The notes under the pieces were generated by a model. The model made no database searches and was not told where the DNA came from. It saw only the letters and a list, made by a program, of their open reading frames with translations. A stretch of 64,000 nt of DNA from CALSMU01 sp965230225. Its GTDB lineage: Bacteria; Bacteroidota; Bacteroidia; Flavobacteriales_D; Parvicellaceae. Positions 52,998 through 59,880 of this stretch are shown piece by piece (the first letter of the stretch is position 1; every line of letters begins with the position of its first letter). Made by a program: the position numbers and the translations under genes. The stretch is from NCBI GenBank assembly GCA_965230225.1, contig CBDDKM010000004.1, positions 207,535 through 271,534 on the forward strand, in the 5' to 3' direction.

Positions 52998-53028
52998 TAA
53001 AAGTATGTTAATAATCAGTACTTTACAA
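52998..53028 (-). promoter_or_regulatory. Promoter of the T9SS/sialidase-domain gene
   Basis: On the minus strand, TTG (53026-53028), a 20-base spacer and TACTTTTA (52998-53005) fit the phylum consensus with one mismatch. It lies between the two operators. Confidence 0.5.
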
Positions 53029-53044
53029 ATTAGCTTTAGCGAAA

Positions 53045-53060
53045 TCTAAAACGATTTAGA
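53045..53060. promoter_or_regulatory. LacI-type operator (distal copy)
   Basis: TCTAAAACGATTTAGA is a palindrome with one mismatched pair around a central CG. Its centre is 65 bases from that of the proximal copy, so two bound repressor dimers could cooperate or loop across the promoter. Confidence 0.75.
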
Positions 53061-53181
53061 CTTTTTAACTGGATTTAGTTAATCGAAAATGAAGCTTTAT
53101 CATCCGAAAAGAGGTGTTTAAACTAGAAATTTAAACGTTAGTCAATTAGAGAAGGGTTTAGGTGTTAAGTTATTAACACTC

Positions 53182-54204
53182 TTAACATTTACTAGACTCT
53201 CTAACCATCAGATCAACAGGGAGTTTCTCCTGGTACGATGGAGAATCTTTCTTTTCTAATTTTTCGATGATGATCTCTACCGCTTTCTTCCCCATATTAG
53301 AAATAGGTTGATCTACACCTGTAATAGTGGGAGAGGATAATTCGAACCATTCCATATTATCAAAACTTACAAATAGAATATCTTCTGGTACTCTTAACCC
53401 CGAAGACCTAAATGTTCTTAGGCAAGCACTTGCCAGATTGTTGTTTAAGGTAATAACCGCATCTGGTCGATCCGAAGGACTAAAACTATTACAAGCTTTG
53501 GCCACAGAGTTTTCTACATCATCAAATGGAATTTCAATGATCAGGTCATTGTCTATCTTGATATTATTTTTTTGTAAGGCATTTTTATAGCCGTCAATAC
53601 GATCTGTAATACTGGTAATGTGCGAAGGAGAAATGGTAAGCAGAGCAATTTTCTTTTTACCGGCATTTATTAGGTGTTGGGTAAGTTCTTCTGCTCCTTT
53701 AGCATTATCTGCCACAACATAATTAAAGTTGGTGTCAGGAATATAACGGTCAATCAGAACTATAGGAAAACCTACTTTATCTAACTGTTCCAAAACTTGA
53801 GAATTATCTTTTTGTAGGGTAGAAGCCACAATCAATCCGTCCACCTGTCTGTTTCTCATCATTTCGATCAGTTCAATTTCTCTTTCAGCATTCTCATCTG
53901 AGCTGGAAAAAATGAGGTTATAACCTTTCGAGATTGCATAATCTTCCATGCTTCTGGCCATCATGGCAAAGAACGGGTTGGCAATATCCGCTATAATTAG
54001 TCCAATGGTATTGGTTTTCCCGGTTCTTAAACTACGAGCCATTTGGTTAGGCATGTAGTTGAGTTCGATGGCTTTGTCTTTTACTCTTTTTTGAGTCTCT
54101 TTATTGATTCCATGCTGATCACCTCGACCATTCATAACCATGGAAACTAATGTTTTAGAAACCCCCAGTGCGTTGGCAATGTCTGCCAAGGATGTCTTTT
54201 TCAT
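53182..54204 (-). CDS. LacI family transcriptional regulator
   Basis: 340 residues. The N-terminal helix-turn-helix and hinge are classic: SLADIANALGVSKTLVSMVMNGRG, INKETQKRVKDKAIELNYMPNQMARSLRTGKTNTIGLI in sequence. A periplasmic-binding-protein-like sensor domain follows (IIADIANPFFAMMARSME, VDGLIVAS, LLTISPSHITSITDRIDGY). The ligand is probably a sugar from the neighbouring catabolic genes. Palindromes of one type lie before this gene, before the transporter operon, and twice before the T9SS gene; these are its presumed operators, giving autoregulation and control of the glycan genes. Confidence 0.94.
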   Translation of the reverse strand: MKKTSLADIANALGVSKTLVSMVMNGRGDQHGINKETQKRVKDKAIELNYMPNQMARSLRTGKTNTIGLIIADIANPFFAMMARSMEDYAISKGYNLIFSSSDENAEREIELIEMMRNRQVDGLIVASTLQKDNSQVLEQLDKVGFPIVLIDRYIPDTNFNYVVADNAKGAEELTQHLINAGKKKIALLTISPSHITSITDRIDGYKNALQKNNIKIDNDLIIEIPFDDVENSVAKACNSFSPSDRPDAVITLNNNLASACLRTFRSSGLRVPEDILFVSFDNMEWFELSSPTITGVDQPISNMGKKAVEIIIEKLEKKDSPSYQEKLPVDLMVRESSKC

Positions 54205-54243
54205 ACAATCGCATAGATAAGAAGAAATCTTCAGAATTCAAAA

Positions 54244-54258
54244 TCTATACGATTTAGA
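54244..54258. promoter_or_regulatory. LacI-type operator upstream of lacI (autoregulatory)
   Basis: TCTATACGATTTAGA keeps the right half-site ACGATTTAGA of the other copies but is one base shorter on the left. It lies 39 bases upstream of the lacI start codon, in the gap after the GH92 gene. Confidence 0.55.
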
Positions 54259-54329
54259 TAGAGCTTGTTGTGACCAGTGGTTACAGGTAGCTTACTTAAT
54301 CCATTTAGGTAAGCGACTAACGGTATATC

Positions 54330-57317
54330 TTATTGATTATCAATGGTTATTTCATCCAAAAAGATCCAGCTGTTACCTCCTTTACCCAGATGCCAGTCGG
54401 GACATTTACCCCTGTTTTTGGCCATCACTTTAATGTATTTGGCACTCCCAGCTTTCGAAGTGGATAATTGCTGATTAAAAGCCCCATAACTATCTATTGG
54501 AAACTGATTGGAAACTTTATCAAACAGCTCAAAAGATTTACCATCGTTACTAGTATAGAACTCTATGTATTCCGGATACCAAATCCAAGACTTAATATCC
54601 TGCAAACATCCAACTGAGATGGTGTTGAATTCCTCTTCCTTGCCAAGATCTACAATGGCAATTACATCTTTTCCTTCGTATCCCTGCCAAAACCCTGTTC
54701 TATAATTGGTGTTACCGCTAAGTTGATCAATTAAACTATTTGGTCCTGCAGCAGAGTATTGATTAGCATATTTTGAAAGAAGCTCAATGGAGCGCCCCTT
54801 TTTAATTTTCTTGTATCTGCTGGTAATTGGTGTGCTCATATTGGCATCATCTTCCGGGTGAATAGCCATGGCAACAATCTCAGTATTTTCCTTAATGTAG
54901 AATGGTTCAGAATAAAAAGTCTTATATCCATTGATGATGTACATGAGATCTACATCCTCATCAATACATCCAATTTCCACTTTCATTGAGTCATGAAAAG
55001 TCATCCCCTCCGTTACAAAATAAGGTGCTGGAACAAATTGGCTGGAGTTGGTTTGAGCAACAGGGTAATTTCCATCTCCAATTCCAAATGTACCGGATGG
55101 TGATGCTCCCATTTCAAACACCAATTCACCTCCATCCATAATGTGTTGATGAAGGATAAATGATTTACTATAACCTTCCCCGTTCAAAGTAGCTGATTGA
55201 ATGTATTTGTTTTCATCCGTCAGGTTATTTGCTTTAATGGAGAATGAGTTCCCATTTTCCAGATTAATCTTAACAGATTCGAACAATGGAGTTCCAATGG
55301 CATAATAGTCCACCCCGGGAGTAACGGAGTAAATTCCCATTGAGCTCAGTACGTACCAAGCCGACATCTGTCCACAATCTTCGTTACCGGATAAACCATC
55401 TGGTGCATTTTGGTATTGCTCTAATAGTATTTGCTGAACTCTTTCCTGAGTTTTTTCCGGTTTCTGAATATAATTGTACAAATAAGCCATGTGATGACTA
55501 GGCTCATTTCCATGGGCATACTGACCAATTAATCCGGTAATGTCTGCCTGATCTCTACCTGTGGTTTGGCTACTGGCAGTAAATAGGTTGTCGATGTGAT
55601 GTTCAAATTGTTCTACTCCTCCCATTAAATCAATTAAACCGCTAATATCGTGTGGAGCAAAAAGAGAATATTGCCAGGCATTGGCTTCCGTGTAATTGAA
55701 GTTAACTTCGGCCGGATCAAATGGCTTGAACCAGTTACCGTTCATTCTTGCTTGCAAAAACTCGGTTTCCGGATTGTATAAGTTTCTATAATAAAGAGCT
55801 CTATCTAAATACTCTTCCTTAATCTCTTTTTGATTCATTAATTCTGCCATCGTAGCAATACACCAATCATCGTAGGCATACTCCAGTGTTTTCGAAACCG
55901 ATTCTGCTTCGTCGCCTGCTCCTATAAATCCTTGATTTTGGTAATAGCTTAAACCATGATCTTCCTGAGTAGCACTGGTTTGCATTGCTTTTAGTGCCAA
56001 TTTAGCATCAAATCCTCTTATTCCTTTTACGTAAGCATCCACAATAACAGGTACAGAATGGTAGCCAATCATACAATTGGTTTCGTTACCGGCTAACTCC
56101 CAAACAGGAAGTAAACCACCTTCCTGATATTGGGCTAAAAAGGTGTTTAAGAAATGCTCAGTTCTTTTTTGCTCAATAATGGTGTATAAAGGGTGTGTTG
56201 CTCTAAAGGTATCCCATAGAGAAAATACGGTATAAGTATCTTGTGCTCCATTTTGATGAATGTATCCATCCAACCCTCTGTAGGTCCCATCCACGTCGGA
56301 GAATAGGTTAGGAGCTATCATGGTATGGTACAATGCGGAATAGAAAATAGTTAATCGGTCCTCATTGGTACCGGATACTTCTATCTTGCTAAGAGCCTGA
56401 TTCCATTTTTCTTTGGAACCATTTAGGTAATCTTCAAAGTTCCAATGTGGTGCTTCCGCTTTTAAGTTTTTCCATGCTCCATCAATGCTGGTGGCAGATA
56501 TTCCCACTTTTACTATTACTTCATTATTTTCCGATTCGAATCGAAGCATTTTATGGATCATATCCGGATGCTCCTTGAAGTAGCTTTGGTCAATTAAAGA
56601 TTCTGTTTCCGTTGTGGTATTTGTGGTAAACGGAGTTGATGTTTGAAGAACAAAGTAAGTTCTTTGATCCGCCGCCCAGGCACGAGATATTCTACTTCCT
56701 GTTATGGTGGAATCATTGAGAATGTTCAACTCGAATCCCGTTACTTTATCTCGGTGAGATAAATCCAGAAATAGCTGTTTGTTTGAATTCTCGTTAAAGG
56801 TGTATTTATGAATTCCAACACGTTCTGTACTGGTCAATTCAACATCGATATTGTTTTTATCCAAATGCACCGAATACCATCCTGGAGTTGCTTGTTCGGA
56901 ACTCTTACTGAAAGAAGAGTTCATGGCTTCTTTAATCTCTGTTCTTCCCAGTCCGGTCATATCAACCTCGTTAGGAAAGAGCAGTATATCTCCATAATCT
57001 GATACTCCAGTCCCGCTAAGGTGAGTATGAGAAAATCCATACACTACAGAATCAGTATAATGATATCCTGAACATCCGTCCCAACCATCTAATCTGGTAT
57101 CTGGACTCAATTGCACCATCCCAAATGGAACGGTAGCTCCAGGGTAAGTATGCCCATGTCCGCCGGTACCAATAAATGGATTAACCAGTTCGTAAGGAGA
57201 TTTTGATACTAATATTTTATCCTCATTCCTGGGGTGTTCCGTGTTGGTGTTTTCCGATTCCGAACAACTACCAAGAATAATTAGTGAACCAAGACTAATT
57301 AAGCCTAATCTTTTCAT
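54330..57317 (-). CDS. GH92 family alpha-mannosidase, lipoprotein
   Basis: 995 residues from the ATG whose complement is at 57315-57317; the in-frame extension to 57407 lies inside the ROK gene and is rejected. A lipoprotein signal (MKRLGLISLGSLIILGSCSES) is followed by the GH92 beta-sandwich and (alpha/alpha)6 barrel: NPFIGTGGHGHTYPGATVPFGMVQLSPDTR in sequence, HTHLSGTGVSDYGD, LWDTFRATHPLYT, NETNCMIGYHSVPVI, AYDDWCIA, GNEPSHHMAYLYNY, and EDCGQMSAWYVLSSMGIYSVTPG. The C-terminal ~250 residues add a chitobiase-like strand domain and an F5/8-type carbohydrate-binding domain. GH92 exo-alpha-mannosidases trim high-mannose N-glycans with calcium. The start overlaps the ROK gene end by 23 bases. Confidence 0.94.
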   Translation of the reverse strand: MKRLGLISLGSLIILGSCSESENTNTEHPRNEDKILVSKSPYELVNPFIGTGGHGHTYPGATVPFGMVQLSPDTRLDGWDGCSGYHYTDSVVYGFSHTHLSGTGVSDYGDILLFPNEVDMTGLGRTEIKEAMNSSFSKSSEQATPGWYSVHLDKNNIDVELTSTERVGIHKYTFNENSNKQLFLDLSHRDKVTGFELNILNDSTITGSRISRAWAADQRTYFVLQTSTPFTTNTTTETESLIDQSYFKEHPDMIHKMLRFESENNEVIVKVGISATSIDGAWKNLKAEAPHWNFEDYLNGSKEKWNQALSKIEVSGTNEDRLTIFYSALYHTMIAPNLFSDVDGTYRGLDGYIHQNGAQDTYTVFSLWDTFRATHPLYTIIEQKRTEHFLNTFLAQYQEGGLLPVWELAGNETNCMIGYHSVPVIVDAYVKGIRGFDAKLALKAMQTSATQEDHGLSYYQNQGFIGAGDEAESVSKTLEYAYDDWCIATMAELMNQKEIKEEYLDRALYYRNLYNPETEFLQARMNGNWFKPFDPAEVNFNYTEANAWQYSLFAPHDISGLIDLMGGVEQFEHHIDNLFTASSQTTGRDQADITGLIGQYAHGNEPSHHMAYLYNYIQKPEKTQERVQQILLEQYQNAPDGLSGNEDCGQMSAWYVLSSMGIYSVTPGVDYYAIGTPLFESVKINLENGNSFSIKANNLTDENKYIQSATLNGEGYSKSFILHQHIMDGGELVFEMGASPSGTFGIGDGNYPVAQTNSSQFVPAPYFVTEGMTFHDSMKVEIGCIDEDVDLMYIINGYKTFYSEPFYIKENTEIVAMAIHPEDDANMSTPITSRYKKIKKGRSIELLSKYANQYSAAGPNSLIDQLSGNTNYRTGFWQGYEGKDVIAIVDLGKEEEFNTISVGCLQDIKSWIWYPEYIEFYTSNDGKSFELFDKVSNQFPIDSYGAFNQQLSTSKAGSAKYIKVMAKNRGKCPDWHLGKGGNSWIFLDEITIDNQ

Positions 57318-58284
57318 TTTTTTCTTGTTTGTTCTCCTCCCAAACCATAGCTCCGGCACCAAGTATGGCAGCGTTATTCTCATTGAGGTCTGAAAGAAGA
57401 AGGTCAACTTTGTTTTTATATATATTGAGCAGGAATTGCTCCATGTATCTTTTAGTTGGTTCGATGAGTAGGTTTCCTGAATTGGCTAAACCACCAAACA
57501 GGATAATGGCTTTAGGACTGGTAATGGCGACCACATTGGCCAAACTAAAGGCCAGTTTTTGAGCAGTAAAATCAAAGATTTCAAGCGCAAGTGTATCTCC
57601 ATTTCTGGCTGCGTTGGTTATGTCCAGGCCAGTGATGGAATTGGTCGATATTTTTCTAAGTGAGGAGTTTTTAGAAGACCTGGCTAGAAGAATGTTTGCG
57701 GTTCTAACAATTCCGGTAGCAGAAGCGTAGGTTTCTAAGCATCCTTTTCTTCCGCATGCACATTCTCTTCCGTCCAGTTCTACAGTGGTATGTCCAAGTT
57801 CTCCGGCAAAACTATCGTGCCCGTAAATTAATTTACCATTGGCAACAAAACCACTTCCCAATCCGGTTCCTAGGGTAATTACTACAAAATCCATTAGGTC
57901 TTTTGCTTTCCCATAAACCATTTCTCCAATAGCTGCTGCGTTGGCATCGTTGGTTACAAATACCGGAACATCAAAATGAGCAGAGAAAAGCTTGATTAAG
58001 TTAACGATCCCCTTCCATGGTAAGTTAGGGGCAAACTCAATGGTACCATTATGGTAGTTTCCGTTAGGAGCACCAACACCAATACCTAGCAGTTCGTACC
58101 CTTCTCCAAGTTCACTCAGCGTGCCTTTAATTTTGTTCGATAAGTCTCTTACAAATCGATCCGGTTGAGCATACTGCTGGGTGTCAATTCTACCCTCTGC
58201 CAGTATCTTACCATCTCGATCAATAATTCCATAGGGAGAGTTAGTACCTCCTATGTCAATTCCAATAACAATTTCAGTTTTCAT
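57295..58284 (-). CDS. ROK family sugar kinase
   Basis: 329 residues from the ATG whose complement is at 58282-58284; an in-frame upstream extension is rejected. ROK hallmarks: VIGIDIGGTNSPYGIIDRDG (phosphate 1), FVTNDANAAAIGEMVYG with the catalytic Asp, LGTGLGSGFV (phosphate 2), the zinc motif ELGHTTVELDGRECACGRKGCLETYAS, and LFGGLANSG. It should phosphorylate a hexose released by the glycosidases; mannose, glucose or N-acetylglucosamine are all possible. The gene overlaps the transporter gene by 11 bases and GH92 by 23 bases, so all three are one operon. Confidence 0.92.
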   Translation of the reverse strand: MKTEIVIGIDIGGTNSPYGIIDRDGKILAEGRIDTQQYAQPDRFVRDLSNKIKGTLSELGEGYELLGIGVGAPNGNYHNGTIEFAPNLPWKGIVNLIKLFSAHFDVPVFVTNDANAAAIGEMVYGKAKDLMDFVVITLGTGLGSGFVANGKLIYGHDSFAGELGHTTVELDGRECACGRKGCLETYASATGIVRTANILLARSSKNSSLRKISTNSITGLDITNAARNGDTLALEIFDFTAQKLAFSLANVVAITSPKAIILFGGLANSGNLLIEPTKRYMEQFLLNIYKNKVDLLLSDLNENNAAILGAGAMVWEENKQEKNEKIRLN

Positions 58285-59713
58285 TTTTAGTAGTTGTGGT
58301 GGATATTTTGTGCCCATTCCATCCGTAGTAGATAAGATAGATCATTCCGATTGCCGGAAGCAAAAAGGAAATCTGGACATTATAATTTTCAATAATTTGG
58401 CTCTGAATCATTGGAATAATAGCACCTCCAACAATGGCCATTACTAATAGCGAGGAGCCTTGAGAGGTATATTTTCCCAACCCCTTAATGGCTAATGAGA
58501 ATACGTTGGACCATCCAATAGAGAAGAATAAACCGGTGCTGATGATGGCAATAAACGCGGTCATTCCTTCAGAGAAAGTGGCAATCAATAACAAAATAGC
58601 GTTGATACCGCAGAAGATAACTAAAGATCTTGCTGGGTTCCCCAGACTTAATCTAAAGGCTATAATGCTAATCAATACACTAATGAGGTAAAATGCAATT
58701 TGACTAAAGCTAAAGAACTCCATCTGGAAACTCCCGCTTTCCATTTTAATGCTTGTAACCAGATAAATAAAGGTAAACATGACTGCTCCCACAATGGCCA
58801 TAGCCATGGTTTTTGTATTGTTATTGTACTTGTCGTTCAACGAAAAGGTAGCCATTAGTCGCCCGATCATTAACCCTCCCCAAAAATAGGATAGGAAATA
58901 ACTGGCTTGCTCTTCAGAGAACCCCATAATGTCAGGTTCTTTGAGGAATTTCACAATCCAGCTTCCCACAGATACCTCGGAACCAACGTAAAAAAAGATG
59001 GCCAATATTCCCAGACTTAGATGTCTGTTTTTTAGTACTCCCAGTCCACTTTCAATTCGCTCTTCGTTGGTGAACGAAGGCATATTACTCAATCTTACAA
59101 TTATTGCCAACAAGGCAAATACGGCTCCATATATCATGTATACCAAAGCAACCGAATCGGCGGTGAGTTGTTCTCCTGCAAATACTCTGTAAATAAGTAA
59201 TGTCCCAACAAATGGACCTAAAGTTGTTCCTAACGAATTAAACCCTTGTGCAAGGTTCAGGCGGCTGGTTTCATTTCCTTTATCTCCCAGTATGGTAGCG
59301 TAAGGATTGGCACATATTTGCAGTACAGTAACACCAGATGCTAAGATAAAAAGTGCCACCAAAAAGGCTACATAGGAATTCATAATGGCAGCAGGGTAGA
59401 AGGAAAAACATCCTAAGCCACAAATGGCTAAACCGAGGGTCATTCCGTTGTTGTATCCAATTCTGTTAATGGGATCCTTACTTGATACTGATGAGATGAT
59501 GAAGTAGATTAGCGATACCACAAAAAAGGCAATGAAAAACGCAAACTGAATCAATGATTGACGAGTAGGAGTAAGATCAAAAATACCTTCGAAAGCATTG
59601 ATTAATATATCATTGTTTACGGTGATGAATCCCCACATAAAAAAAAGTGAGGTCAACAATCGAAACGACTTTTTATAGTTGTTCGGTGTGGTAGGTGTGT
59701 CTAATGTGTTCAT
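58274..59713 (-). CDS. Sugar MFS transporter (FucP/GluP-type)
   Basis: 479 residues with 12 predicted transmembrane helices. The N-terminal half has LTSLFFMWGFITVNNDILINAFEGIFDLTPTRQSLIQFAFF and CANPYATILGDKGNETSRLNLAQGFNSLGTTLGP, the signatures of the fucose/glucose-galactose proton symporter branch. It probably imports a monosaccharide released outside the inner membrane by the mannosidases. First gene of the transporter-ROK-GH92 operon; a -7 element (59723-59730) and a LacI-type operator (59735-59750) are immediately upstream. No SusC/SusD pair accompanies it. Confidence 0.92.
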   Translation of the reverse strand: MNTLDTPTTPNNYKKSFRLLTSLFFMWGFITVNNDILINAFEGIFDLTPTRQSLIQFAFFIAFFVVSLIYFIISSVSSKDPINRIGYNNGMTLGLAICGLGCFSFYPAAIMNSYVAFLVALFILASGVTVLQICANPYATILGDKGNETSRLNLAQGFNSLGTTLGPFVGTLLIYRVFAGEQLTADSVALVYMIYGAVFALLAIIVRLSNMPSFTNEERIESGLGVLKNRHLSLGILAIFFYVGSEVSVGSWIVKFLKEPDIMGFSEEQASYFLSYFWGGLMIGRLMATFSLNDKYNNNTKTMAMAIVGAVMFTFIYLVTSIKMESGSFQMEFFSFSQIAFYLISVLISIIAFRLSLGNPARSLVIFCGINAILLLIATFSEGMTAFIAIISTGLFFSIGWSNVFSLAIKGLGKYTSQGSSLLVMAIVGGAIIPMIQSQIIENYNVQISFLLPAIGMIYLIYYGWNGHKISTTTTKNEN

Positions 59714-59722
59714 CTGCAGTTA

Positions 59723-59730
59723 CAAATATA
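59723..59730 (-). promoter_or_regulatory. Putative -7 element of the transporter-ROK-GH92 operon
   Basis: TATATTTG on the minus strand matches TAnnTTTG. It lies only 10 bases from the ATG, so the mRNA would be almost leaderless. No TTG is seen at the usual distance; the -33 region is occupied by the operator. Confidence 0.45.
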
Positions 59731-59733
59731 GTT

Positions 59734-59751
59734 ATCTAAATCGATTCAGAT
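59734..59751. promoter_or_regulatory. LacI-type operator upstream of the transporter operon
   Basis: ATCTAAATCGATTCAGAT is an 18-base palindrome with a single mismatched pair, the best copy of the motif. It is placed directly upstream of a -7 element, inside the promoter. Confidence 0.75.
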
Positions 59752-59880
59752 GAACTAGTTGTAAAATTTCCAAATTTGCTTGAAGTCGTTAAAAAACCGA
59801 AGAAAGATAAACGAAAAATGATTAAATCTCGAATAAAATTGTAAATTCAAAATTCCTAAACTAGACTATACACAACACTT

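Noticed and set aside
53162..53179. GTGTTAA/TTAACAC hairpin just after the lacI stop codon as a terminator
   Set aside because: Weak AT-rich stem with no T-run on the minus strand.
57318..57407. N-terminal extension of the GH92 protein
   Set aside because: It lies within the ROK coding sequence, and the clean lipoprotein signal begins at 57317.
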